A stretch of 60,334 nucleotides of DNA from the NCBI GenBank assembly GCA_900771425.1, contig CAAGNV010000021.1:1-60334 (forward strand). The letters are read 5' to 3'. The notes beneath the pieces were generated by a model. The model did no database searches, was not told the DNA's origin, and saw only the letters and a list, made by a program, of their open reading frames with translations. This DNA comes from Bacteroidaceae bacterium. Its GTDB lineage: Bacteria > Bacteroidota > Bacteroidia > Bacteroidales > Bacteroidaceae. Below, piece after piece: positions 36,442-44,797 of the stretch (position 1 is its first letter; the number at the start of each line of letters is the position of its first letter). Position numbers and translations under genes: made by a program.

Positions 36442-38106
36442 ATGAAATTCAATAAATATTTATTAATGAGTATTGGAGCTGCTTCTCTGACTTTTGGCTC
36501 ACTCACTTCTTGTATGGAAGAAGTTGAACCAACAGACTACGCAATTGAAAAGCAAATTCAAGAATCTCCATCAGCAGCAGAGGCAATGCTCATGGCAATG
36601 CCTGCTTATGCTAACGAAATATGGATGACAGGCTATAACTCTAACTGGCACAACTGCTTCGGTTATGCAGCCATGATGCACATCCGTAACGTGATGGGCG
36701 CAGACCTCACAAACAACAACGGTGACGGTTATGGCTCACACTTCTACTACTGGGCTCGTAACAAGGCAATGGACGAAGCAAAGATATTCGGTCAGTTCAT
36801 CTGGAACTACTACTACGGCTACGTCATGACAACCAACACCCTCATCGGTGGTATCGACGAGACAAACGCAACAGACGACCAGCTCGGCTACCTCGGTGCA
36901 GGTCTTGCATTCCGTGCAATGCTTTACCTCGACCTTGCCCGCATGTACGAATTCTTGCCTAATGACAAGACATCAAACATCAACAAGGATGGTAACAACG
37001 TGCTCAACCTCACAGTGCCTATCGTAAAGGATGGTATGGAAGTTGACGCAGCACGCAGCAACCCTCGCGCTACACGCGACTCTATGTACAACTTCATCAA
37101 GGAAGACCTCGAAAAGGCTGAGAAATACATCGTCAACCTTAAAGACACAAAGGGTAAGGTACTCCCTGACCTCGGTTGCGTTTACGGTCTCCAGGCTCGT
37201 CTGAACATGTGGGTCGAGAACTATGCAGAAGCACAGAAATATGCTCGCCTCGCCATCGACAACGCATCTGGTCATGTAATGTCAAAGGTAGAGTGCCTGA
37301 GCACTACAAGCGGTTTCAACGAAGTAGATCCTTGGATGTGGGGTTCACAGCTCACTTCAGAGTCTGACCCAGTCAAGACAGGTATCATCAACTGGATTTC
37401 ATGGATGTCAAACGAGACAACATTCGGTTATAAGGGTGTAGGTACAGGCATGTACACTTGTATCGACAAGAATTTCTATGAACGTATCGGCGACGACGAC
37501 TTCCGTAAGGACATGTTCAAGGCTCCAAAGGATCGCCCTGACCTCGGTGCAAGAAACGTTTACCTCATGCCACAGCTCGATACATTTGATGAAGAAAGCG
37601 ACTACTACATGCCAGCATACGCATCACTCAAGTTCCGTCCTGCACAGGGTAATACCGACGACTACTCAACAGGTGCTGCATGCGCTTACCCACTCATGCG
37701 TGTAGAAGAAATGTACTTCATCGAGGCAGAAGCAGCAGCTCATCAGAATGCAGCTGAAGGTCTCAGCCTCCTGACAGACTTCATGAAGAACTATCGTAAC
37801 GCCAAGTACACTCCAAAGGCAGTAGAACAGGCAGACATCATCGACGAAATCTACTTCCAGAAGAGCATCGAACTCTGGGGTGAAGGCCAGTCATTCTTCG
37901 ACGTTAAGCGTCTGAACAAGTCTGTAACCCGCGGTTATGAAGGTACAAACTGGGGTGACGACCTCACTCGCCTCAACACCAATGGCCGTCCAGCATGGAT
38001 GAACATAGTTATCGTTCAATCTGAAAAGAATAACAACAAGGCACTTGTTGGTATGAACAACCCAGACCCAACTGACGCTTACATCCCTTGGGTTGCAGAG
38101 AATTAA
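36442..38106 (+). CDS. SusD/RagB-type surface lipoprotein
   Basis: The 554-residue protein has a lipoprotein signal peptide ending in LTSC (Cys near residue 24) and the alpha-helical SusD fold. Typical SusD segments include LGAGLAFRAMLYLDLARMYEF and, near the C-terminus, IDEIYFQKSIELWGEGQSFFDVKR. It acts as the lid on the SusC barrel and binds substrate at the cell surface. It is the second gene of the susC operon. Confidence 0.94.
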   Translation: MKFNKYLLMSIGAASLTFGSLTSCMEEVEPTDYAIEKQIQESPSAAEAMLMAMPAYANEIWMTGYNSNWHNCFGYAAMMHIRNVMGADLTNNNGDGYGSHFYYWARNKAMDEAKIFGQFIWNYYYGYVMTTNTLIGGIDETNATDDQLGYLGAGLAFRAMLYLDLARMYEFLPNDKTSNINKDGNNVLNLTVPIVKDGMEVDAARSNPRATRDSMYNFIKEDLEKAEKYIVNLKDTKGKVLPDLGCVYGLQARLNMWVENYAEAQKYARLAIDNASGHVMSKVECLSTTSGFNEVDPWMWGSQLTSESDPVKTGIINWISWMSNETTFGYKGVGTGMYTCIDKNFYERIGDDDFRKDMFKAPKDRPDLGARNVYLMPQLDTFDEESDYYMPAYASLKFRPAQGNTDDYSTGAACAYPLMRVEEMYFIEAEAAAHQNAAEGLSLLTDFMKNYRNAKYTPKAVEQADIIDEIYFQKSIELWGEGQSFFDVKRLNKSVTRGYEGTNWGDDLTRLNTNGRPAWMNIVIVQSEKNNNKALVGMNNPDPTDAYIPWVAEN

Positions 38107-38149
38107 AGACCTTCAATTGCAGAAATAACCATTAAAAGAAATAAGGATT

Positions 38150-39985
38150 ATGAAAAAAATATTCAATTATACATTCCTTGCTCTCCTGTCAGTCATCACT
38201 TTCGGAGTAAGTTCATGTACAAGCGACTATGACTACGATCCTGTAGCACCTGAGCAGTCAATGCAGGTGTACTTCCCAGAATTATCGAAGTCTATCGAAC
38301 TTAGCGAGGGACAGAACGTCATTCCTGTAGAAATCTTACGTATTGACAGCACCGAAGCTGCGTCAGTACCAGTAGTACTCACTGACCCTTCAGGCATCTT
38401 CTCACTTCAGGGTGGCAACAACATCGCATTTGCTGCAGGTGCCAAGGCTGCAAAGGCAAACATCGTATTTGACTTCAACAAGATTCAGGCCGATACTCCA
38501 TACGAAGTAAAGGTATCACTTGCTGACTCATCAGTTCAGACTGTTTACGGTGCTGCATCAACATCAGTATCACTCAAGTATTCTCCATGGTCACAGTGGG
38601 CTCCATGGGCACAGGGCAAGGGTGACTATACTTACACTCAGTACTGGTCAGGAGTTGACAAGGGTCTGCAGATTTACTATCGTGAATCACTTATCCCAGG
38701 AAGCACTCAGGCTCAGTTCCGCATCGATAACTGGGGTGGTGGTATTTCGTTGTACATCGACTATGACAAGGGAACCGGCGAATGTTATATACCTGAACAG
38801 TTCACAGGCGTTCACTCATCAAACTATGACGAAGACATCATGGTTGCCGACATCCCAACATGGCAGGACAATGAAGCACTTCGCCCAGGTTATGGTTCAT
38901 ACTATGACGCAGAGGCAGGTAAGTTCTACTTGCAGCTTGCTTACTACATCAGCCTTGGTTCATTCGGCTATGGCTTGGAGACATTCCAGTGCGACGGTTT
39001 CTATCAGCCAGACTACAATGTATATATGAGTTATGTAGGTGCATACAAGGACATCAAGGACAACACAGGCGCTATCGTTAACTTCACAAAGGGTGTTGAC
39101 GTTGCTTCTTACAAGTATATCGTTCTCGAAGGCGCTTATTCAGCAGATTACACCGAGGCTATCGGTGCTCAGGTCAGTGCTGACCCTGACAAGTTTGGTG
39201 CCATTTCTTCAACAGAAGACGGAACCAAGTTCATCCAGCTCGAGGCAGACGGAGCATACACAATCGCTTCAATCAACTATGATGAAAACGATGAATACGT
39301 AGGCTGCAACTTATACACATTCAAGTATGAATCAGCAGGTGGTGCCAAGTGGCAGTCAATCGGTCTGTGCAAGTACACTGACGACTGCGTAGGTCCACTC
39401 TTCGAGGCAGATCCTATCACTTACGATGTTGAAGTCATGGTTAATTCTGAAAAGCCAGGCATCTACCGCCTGATCAACCCTTACGGTGCTGCATTCCCAT
39501 ACAACGAAGAAGGTGACTGGGATGCTTCACAGGACTGGAACATCGAAATCAACGCAGCAGATCCTGACGGTGTTTACATCGAGGAACAGGCAACTGGTTG
39601 CGACTGGGGCTATGGCAACATGGCAATTATGTCAATGGGTTACTACTTCATGGCTTATCAGGGTGCGTCATTCGACGAGGTCAAGGAAGAAGGCTTGATG
39701 GGTACACTCAAGAACGGTGTCATCACATTCCCAGTTAAGGGTCTTGCAGTCGCTGACGACGATGGTATGTACTATGCAAACCAGAATGGAGCCTTCGCTC
39801 TCGACCTTAACGGTGCAAGCAAGGCAAAGGCAAGAAAGGCAACTGCTCACAAGAACATTGTCAAGGGCGAAAAGACAGGCAAGGCTGACTTCAGCAAGTC
39901 TTTGATCCGCAAGGCTCTCAATGTACGTGTTTACAGAATTTCAGCAGAAAAGGCAAGAAAGAACGTCAGTCTCAGAAATTTCTAA
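38150..39985 (+). CDS. Surface lipoprotein sharing its main domains with the C10 peptidase
   Basis: The 611-residue protein has a lipoprotein signal (FGVSSC, Cys near residue 23). An N-terminal part of about 110 residues resembles a DUF4843/Calx-like strand domain (VYFPELSKSIELSEGQNVIPVEI). Residues 145-555 are homologous to residues 505-910 of the peptidase encoded at 40129-42990. The best match is around YTDDCVGPLFEADPITYDVE and CDWGYGNMAIMSMGYY. The protein ends with a Lys/Arg-rich tail of about 50 residues. Its position after susC-susD fits a SusE/F-like surface binding protein. No enzyme motif was seen; function is inferred only. Confidence 0.8.
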   Translation: MKKIFNYTFLALLSVITFGVSSCTSDYDYDPVAPEQSMQVYFPELSKSIELSEGQNVIPVEILRIDSTEAASVPVVLTDPSGIFSLQGGNNIAFAAGAKAAKANIVFDFNKIQADTPYEVKVSLADSSVQTVYGAASTSVSLKYSPWSQWAPWAQGKGDYTYTQYWSGVDKGLQIYYRESLIPGSTQAQFRIDNWGGGISLYIDYDKGTGECYIPEQFTGVHSSNYDEDIMVADIPTWQDNEALRPGYGSYYDAEAGKFYLQLAYYISLGSFGYGLETFQCDGFYQPDYNVYMSYVGAYKDIKDNTGAIVNFTKGVDVASYKYIVLEGAYSADYTEAIGAQVSADPDKFGAISSTEDGTKFIQLEADGAYTIASINYDENDEYVGCNLYTFKYESAGGAKWQSIGLCKYTDDCVGPLFEADPITYDVEVMVNSEKPGIYRLINPYGAAFPYNEEGDWDASQDWNIEINAADPDGVYIEEQATGCDWGYGNMAIMSMGYYFMAYQGASFDEVKEEGLMGTLKNGVITFPVKGLAVADDDGMYYANQNGAFALDLNGASKAKARKATAHKNIVKGEKTGKADFSKSLIRKALNVRVYRISAEKARKNVSLRNF

Positions 39986-40017
39986 TCACAATCATTACAT
40001 TTTAATGATATAATAAG

Positions 40018-40046
40018 AGGATGCACATTCTTGTGCATCCTTTTTT
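40018..40046 (+). terminator. Terminator of the susC operon
   Basis: AGGATGCACA (40018-40027) pairs with TGTGCATCCT (40032-40041), loop TTCT, followed by six T. The peptidase therefore has its own promoter. Confidence 0.9.
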
Positions 40047-40056
40047 ATTGTATATT

Positions 40057-40087
40057 TTTGCCGTGTCGCATATTATCCGTATCTTTG
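40057..40087 (+). promoter_or_regulatory. Promoter of the C10 peptidase gene
   Basis: TTTG at 40057-40060 and TATCTTTG at 40080-40087 are 19 bases apart, giving a leader of about 35 bases before the ATG at 40129. Confidence 0.8.
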
Positions 40088-40128
40088 CACCAACAAACGC
40101 TATATTAATACCAAATATACACAATATT

Positions 40129-42990
40129 ATGAGAAAAATCATATTCATCATTGCTGCCATGTGCATATTCAACTGTGTACAGGCAAAGACCATCAAGGTA
40201 AAGGATGCCGAACTGAAGGCACGCACTTTCCTCAACGTGAAAAGTGGCACACCGCTCAACTTGGCAACGACACTCTCAACCGGCAACAAAGCCGACTTGT
40301 ATGTATTCAACAAGCAGTCAAAGGACGGATACGTCATCGTCGCTGCCGAGGATGCAGTTGACAACATCATCCTCGGATACTCCGATTCCGGACAGTTCGA
40401 TGCCGACAACATGCCAGAAAACCTGAGATGGTGGCTCGGCGAATACCAGAAGCAAATCAACTATGCCCGCGAAATCGGCTATAAGTCTTCCATCAAGCAG
40501 AGTGGCAGGAAGACTTCGACCATCGTCGTTGCACCACTCCTCGGCAACGTCGCATGGGACCAGGATGAACCTTTCAATAACCTTTGTCCTACGGAGGGAA
40601 AGAGCCATTGTATGACAGGATGTGTAGCTACGGCAATGGCACAGATTATCTACTACAACAAGTGGCCACTCAAGGGACAGGGCAAGCACTCCTACGAATG
40701 GAAAGGACAGACACTGACCGTTGACTATAGCCAGTCAGTATATAACTATGCCAAGATGAAACCAATATACGAGAAAGGCAAATACACAGAAGAAGAGGCC
40801 AATGCAGTAGCCAAATTGATGTATGACTGCGGTGTCAGTGTTGAAATGCAATATGGTGTAAACAGCAGTGGTGCCTATTCGGAAGATGTCGCAGACGCAT
40901 TGAAAAAATACTTCGACTACGGCGCATCCGTAAAGTATTATAGCAGAATGGACTATAAGGGAAAAGAAGAAGAATGGGACGGCATGATCCGAAAAGAACT
41001 TGACGAGCATCGTCCGGTCTATTATTCAGGTACTGACCCATCGCAGGGAGGACACGCATTCGTATGCGACGGTTATAAGGACGACGGCTACTTCCACTTC
41101 AACTTCGGATGGTCAGGCAGCGGAAACGGATATTTCATAACCAAACTGCTGGCAACATCCGTAGGTAATTTTGCTGCAGATCAGGATATTGTCATCGGCA
41201 TCAAGGCAAATAACAAGCAGAAAGTAGGTAACTTATATTACTCAGTTACCAGTGACAACACCGTTTCACTTCAGTGTCCATCTGACTTTTCCGAGTATTC
41301 AGGCGACATCACGATACCTTCAACTGTTGCTATCGAAGGCAAGACCTACAGCGTAAATGAAATTGCAGCATACGCATTCTATAAAACAAACGTTACATCG
41401 ATTCACATACCTGCATCTGTCATGAACATCGGACCGGGTGCTATGTCCGAATGTAATAACCTCAAGAACATAGTAGTTGAATGGACTACACCTAATCAGG
41501 TGACCGTTCTTTCAAACGCGTTCAGCAACGATATTTACGACAATGCCACTCTGGAAGTGCCTGCAGGTCGCCTTAGCAAATACATCTACCAGTCGCCATG
41601 GTTCCTGTTCCGTACCATCATCGACTCAGCAGGACAAAAATGCCAATACGGCGATTGGGCACCGTTCAGCACAGGAAAAGGTACTTACAATTACGGTATA
41701 GTCTTTGGCGGCACAGACGAATGCGTCATCAGATACCGCGACAACATACAGGATCCAGACCAACGCCAGATATTAATCAACAATTGGGTTTATTCCGACT
41801 TGATGATTTACTATAACAAATCTACAGACAAATACACCATCCCAAAGCAGGAGACCAACTATAATTATGGTTCTTACGGCCAAGTTTATGCTGCTGATTT
41901 TGAGACATACACCAACAGGGAAGCATCATACGACCAGATGAGTTCCTTCAATGAGAAGAAAGGACTCTTCACGTTCTGCCTGTATTACTTTGTCAACCAA
42001 GGCTATATAAATTATGGCACTGAGACGTTCCAACTCGACGGTTATCCTGACTATTATGTCACTGTCGAGGCAAAGACACAGACCGAACAGTCTGACGGCA
42101 CTGCCTACCAGTTGCTTGGCTTCGACTGGGGTACAGACATCAGTACCGTAAAGTATGCTTTGATTGACAAGGCCATCGATTCAAAATACGTACTGAATAC
42201 TTACATCGAGCAGATGATTGACGGAACTATCCCTACGAAGAAAGTATCAGAAAAGCTCAAGAACAAGGTCAGCATAACACTCGACCATGCAGGCCAATAC
42301 ACCGTCATAGCCATCGGCTTCGATGCCAACGGTGAATATGCCGACTATGGATATACCACGTTTGAATTCAAAAAGACAGAGCAGTGGCAGTCTGTTGGCA
42401 CGGCTGAATATACCGACGACATCATCGGTCCATTATTCGAAGCAGACCCTGTTACCTACTACGTCGAAATTCAGACTCACCCAGACCATCCGGGAATCTA
42501 TCGCATGGTAAACCCTTACGGCGAGGCATTCCCTTACAACGAAGATGGCGACTGGGACAAGTCACGTGACTGGAACATCGACATCAATGCCGAAGACCCT
42601 GACGGCGTTTACATCGAGGAACAGAAAACGGGCTGTGACTGGGGCTATGGCAACATGACAATCATGTCAATGGGTTACTACAACATGACTGCTGGCGGAC
42701 AGTCATTCGACGAAGCCAAGAGTTCAGGCATAATGGGAACACTCAAGGACGGCGTCATCACATTCCCGACCAGGGGTCTTGTAGTCGGTGACGACGAAGG
42801 TTTTTACTACGCAAACATTAACGGTGCATTCCGACTCGACCTCTCAAACATCGAAAGTCCTGATGCCATCGGCAGTGTAGCAGAAAACCGCACAACGACT
42901 GCTGCCACATACAACCTCTCAGGACAGGCAGTCAGCAACACATACAAGGGTATCGTCATCCGTGACGGCAAGAAATATCTCAGGAAATAA
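40129..42990 (+). CDS. Secreted C10 (streptopain-type) cysteine peptidase with BspA-like and lipoprotein-like domains
   Basis: The 953-residue protein begins with a signal peptide (MRKIIFIIAAMCIFNCVQA), then a Spi-like prodomain (about residues 20-120). The C10 catalytic domain has nucleophile Cys165 in GCVATAMAQIIYY and His309 in GGHAFVCDGY, followed by FNFGWSGSGNGYF. Residues about 368-495 look like a BspA/LRR_5 repeat (SIHIPASVMNIGPGAM). Residues about 505-910 are homologous to the adjacent lipoprotein. The C-terminus (YNLSGQAVSNTYKGIVIRDG then KKYLRK) resembles sorting or anchoring tails common in Prevotella secreted proteins. The ATG at 40129 was chosen because the longer frame starts within the upstream terminator. 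It probably degrades host or dietary protein at the surface. Confidence 0.92.
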   Translation: MRKIIFIIAAMCIFNCVQAKTIKVKDAELKARTFLNVKSGTPLNLATTLSTGNKADLYVFNKQSKDGYVIVAAEDAVDNIILGYSDSGQFDADNMPENLRWWLGEYQKQINYAREIGYKSSIKQSGRKTSTIVVAPLLGNVAWDQDEPFNNLCPTEGKSHCMTGCVATAMAQIIYYNKWPLKGQGKHSYEWKGQTLTVDYSQSVYNYAKMKPIYEKGKYTEEEANAVAKLMYDCGVSVEMQYGVNSSGAYSEDVADALKKYFDYGASVKYYSRMDYKGKEEEWDGMIRKELDEHRPVYYSGTDPSQGGHAFVCDGYKDDGYFHFNFGWSGSGNGYFITKLLATSVGNFAADQDIVIGIKANNKQKVGNLYYSVTSDNTVSLQCPSDFSEYSGDITIPSTVAIEGKTYSVNEIAAYAFYKTNVTSIHIPASVMNIGPGAMSECNNLKNIVVEWTTPNQVTVLSNAFSNDIYDNATLEVPAGRLSKYIYQSPWFLFRTIIDSAGQKCQYGDWAPFSTGKGTYNYGIVFGGTDECVIRYRDNIQDPDQRQILINNWVYSDLMIYYNKSTDKYTIPKQETNYNYGSYGQVYAADFETYTNREASYDQMSSFNEKKGLFTFCLYYFVNQGYINYGTETFQLDGYPDYYVTVEAKTQTEQSDGTAYQLLGFDWGTDISTVKYALIDKAIDSKYVLNTYIEQMIDGTIPTKKVSEKLKNKVSITLDHAGQYTVIAIGFDANGEYADYGYTTFEFKKTEQWQSVGTAEYTDDIIGPLFEADPVTYYVEIQTHPDHPGIYRMVNPYGEAFPYNEDGDWDKSRDWNIDINAEDPDGVYIEEQKTGCDWGYGNMTIMSMGYYNMTAGGQSFDEAKSSGIMGTLKDGVITFPTRGLVVGDDEGFYYANINGAFRLDLSNIESPDAIGSVAENRTTTAATYNLSGQAVSNTYKGIVIRDGKKYLRK

Positions 42991-42994
42991 TCCC

Positions 42995-43085
42995 ATGTGT
43001 GAGTGACGTGGCACACGCCACTCACACATCTTACCAAAAAGTAAACGAGGGTATGTCATCGTCTTGACACACCCTCGTTTGTTTT
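42995..43085. terminator. Two hairpins between convergent peptidase and lipoprotein genes
   Basis: ATGTGTGAGTG (42995-43005) pairs with 43019-43029 with an inner CGTG/CACG. AAACGAGGGT (43043-43052) pairs with ACCCTCGTTT (43071-43080), followed by TGTTTT. The second is a plausible bidirectional terminator. Confidence 0.8.
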
Positions 43086-43102
43086 CAATGCAGGATTACT
43101 TT

Positions 43103-43444
43103 TTATTCTACAACTTCTTCTACTGCATCTTCAACAGCTTCTTCAGCAGCATCTTCTACTGCACTTTCTGCCTGCTGGAATTGTTCTTTAAGTTGTTCCT
43201 CCATCTTCGCAGCGATTTCTTCAGTAGCCTTTTCAGCCTTTGCCTGATCCTCTTCGCTGAGAGTAGCGAACCATTCGTCACATTCCTTCTGGATTTGTTC
43301 AGCCTTCTCCATGTCACCGCCGAGCATAGCATCAGAAATTTGCTGTGCATACTCAGCAGCCTTAGTTTCAACAGAATTTGAGTTGCAGCTTACCATTGCC
43401 AAGCCAGCAAGTACGAATGCTGCTGCAAATAAAAGTTTTTTCAT
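43103..43444 (-). CDS. Small acidic lipoprotein
   Basis: The 113-residue protein has a lipoprotein signal MKKLLFAAAFVLAGLAMVSC. The remainder is a single long acidic helix rich in E, A, Q and K, ending in alternating VEDA/EEAVE segments and probably coiled coil. No domain is recognised. Start 43444 was chosen because it begins the signal peptide; a longer frame adds 14 residues with no signal character. A -7 element lies upstream at 43542-43549. Function unknown. Confidence 0.75.
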   Translation of the reverse strand: MKKLLFAAAFVLAGLAMVSCNSNSVETKAAEYAQQISDAMLGGDMEKAEQIQKECDEWFATLSEEDQAKAEKATEEIAAKMEEQLKEQFQQAESAVEDAAEEAVEDAVEEVVE

Positions 43445-43541
43445 TTTGTTTGATTGATTAATGTTTGTGCGTCTACCTCCTTTCAAGCGAATCGACTTTT
43501 TCTTTATTAATGGAGTATCGGTAGTTCTTCTATACGCGCTC

Positions 43542-43549
43542 CAAAGTTA
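43542..43549 (-). promoter_or_regulatory. -7 element for the small lipoprotein gene
   Basis: The minus strand reads TAACTTTG, with an expected start near 43536 and a leader of about 90 bases. Confidence 0.6.
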
Positions 43550-43681
43550 ATAATAAATTCCGAAATACTTGCCATTTAGTTATATTTTTTCGTAAAAGCG
43601 GTCAAAATGAATCTGAATGATGCCCATTTTTCTTTTGTTGCGACCATAACTTCAAGCATATTGTTGAACAAAACAATCTGG

Positions 43682-43734
43682 CTCGACCGCTCAAATATCG
43701 AAATTCCTGATGCCATCGGCAGTGTATCCGAAAA
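43682..43734 (+). pseudogene. Remnant of a C10-peptidase C-terminus
   Basis: About 53 bases match 42835-42887 of the peptidase gene, with roughly seven differences, and would encode SNIEIPDAIGSVSENR compared with SNIESPDAIGSVAENR. The surrounding frame has no other similarity, so this is a fragment of a former second copy or a rearrangement footprint. It lies 50 bases before dispersed-element copy 3. Confidence 0.75.
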
Positions 43735-43783
43735 TAGGATTTTTGTAATATTTCCGCCCTGCCGATTTCATACTATAGGCAAC

Positions 43784-43883
43784 GCAGCCAAATCTTCGGG
43801 TCGGAAGAACCAAATCTTATCGCCATAAGAACCAAATCTTATCGGCCGAAGAACCAAATCTTATTGCCCGAAGATTTGGCTGC
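43784..43883 (+). repeat. Dispersed 22-bp-period palindromic element, copy 3 (100 bp)
   Basis: Units start at 43784, 43806, 43828 and 43850, with CCAAATCTT cores. GCAGCCAAATCTTCGG at 43784-43799 is perfectly inverted at 43868-43883. Length and layout equal copy 2, and the order of unit variants differs. The right flank (ATTTTT, then GATTATCA, ACATACG and CCGTTTTT) also matches copy 2. Confidence 0.93.
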
Positions 43884-44160
43884 ATTTTTGCCCCCTGCTA
43901 TGTGTGATGATTATCAGATACATACGAAAGGCCGTTTTTCGACGGTTGTTCCGGTCGAATCATCCGTTTTAAGGGTGAAAAACGGAAGGGCAAAAATAGG
44001 ACTTTTGTCATATCCGTTGATTTCAGTCAATGCTTTTCCAGAGCCACGGAAAGAACTCTTGCGAGTGGCCATTAAGGCGGTCTGTAGGTCTTCAAGCCAC
44101 ATTTCTTGGCCTTCCACCCGACAAACTATTAAATAGTTAGCATTTTAGCATTGCCTTTCG
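43884..44160. other. Non-coding stretch before the toxin-antitoxin pair
   Basis: No supported gene. The first 60 bases continue the similarity with the right flank of element copy 2. CCGTTTTTC (43932-43940) and GAAAAACGG (43977-43985) form an inverted repeat. Short open frames on both strands have no recognisable product. Confidence 0.6.
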
Positions 44161-44171
44161 TTATTTTTCCT

Positions 44172-44226
44172 TATCTTTGCAGACGAAACGTACTGTACTC
44201 CTCCCTTTCTACGCAAAAGGAGGAGG
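44172..44226 (+). promoter_or_regulatory. Promoter and possible operator of the toxin-antitoxin pair
   Basis: TATCTTTG at 44172-44179 is a -7 element. Just downstream, ACTCCTCCCTTT (from 44197) and AAAGGAGGAGGT (to 44227) form an imperfect inverted repeat in the expected leader. It could be an autoregulatory site for the antitoxin complex, which is common for such pairs. Confidence 0.55.
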
Positions 44227-44266
44227 TTTCAGTCGGCAATTAGACAATTAAACAAGAGCGAGAACT

Positions 44267-44452
44267 ATGACTGTCGTGGAAAGAACAAATAGAAGCGTCA
44301 CCGTACGTATGACTATCAGACGTTGGGAGCGTATGCAGCAACTCGAGAAAGCATATCAGGTAGCAAGAGCTATCATTAGGGCTAAAAATCAGTGTGTAAA
44401 CGCTGAACCTATGAACGTAAAACAGGCTACTGCATTCATCGAAAGCCTATGA
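44267..44452 (+). CDS. Putative antitoxin
   Basis: This 61-residue basic protein starts MTVVERTNRSVTVRMTIRRWERM, a beta-strand followed by a helix as in ribbon-helix-helix DNA-binding proteins, though the match is not decisive. Its stop codon overlaps the start of the RelE-type toxin gene by four bases (ATGA), the usual antitoxin-toxin coupling. It is assigned mainly by context. Confidence 0.7.
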   Translation: MTVVERTNRSVTVRMTIRRWERMQQLEKAYQVARAIIRAKNQCVNAEPMNVKQATAFIESL

Positions 44453-44778
44453 TTACCTGCATTAAGTTCTCTGATGAATTCCAAAAATCATTTAAGCAAC
44501 TAAAAAAACGCTATCGTTCGTTGCCCGAGGACTTCAAGACAGTGATGAATTCATTGGTAGAAAATCCTATCCAAGGTGATGAAATGCATGACGGCATGCG
44601 AAAAATACGCATTGGAATAACATCGAAAAACAGAGGAAAGCGAGGAGGAGGACGCGTAATTATCAGAGTAGCAATCAGCGATACAGAACTATCATTTCTG
44701 TATATTTATGATAAAAGCGATATGCCAAGCGTATCTGACAGTTTTCTTAACGACATCATCAAGCAATTAGACAACTAA
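44449..44778 (+). CDS. RelE/ParE-superfamily toxin
   Basis: The 109-residue protein has the small RelE/HigB-like layout: an N-terminal strand and two helices (FSDEFQKSFKQLKKRYRSLPEDFKT in two parts), then KIRIGITSKNRGKRGGGRVIIRVA, with the basic strand-loop typical of ribosome-dependent mRNA interferases, and a C-terminal LYIYDKSD strand. It is translationally coupled to the upstream antitoxin. Only 19 bases separate it from the fumarase gene with no terminator, so the pair may be co-transcribed with fumarase. Confidence 0.82.
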   Translation: MITCIKFSDEFQKSFKQLKKRYRSLPEDFKTVMNSLVENPIQGDEMHDGMRKIRIGITSKNRGKRGGGRVIIRVAISDTELSFLYIYDKSDMPSVSDSFLNDIIKQLDN

Positions 44779-44797
44779 AAACTAAAAAACATATATT

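Noticed and set aside
40021..40128. N-terminal extension of the C10 peptidase
   Set aside because: It begins inside the susC-operon terminator, before the peptidase promoter; the ATG at 40129 starts a clear signal peptide.
43607..43828. 73-codon frame containing PDAIGSV
   Set aside because: It joins a peptidase remnant to the dispersed repeat; there is no start context or complete domain.
43914..44117. 67-codon minus-strand frame before the toxin-antitoxin pair
   Set aside because: No recognisable product, no promoter, and it partly overlaps the repeat flank.
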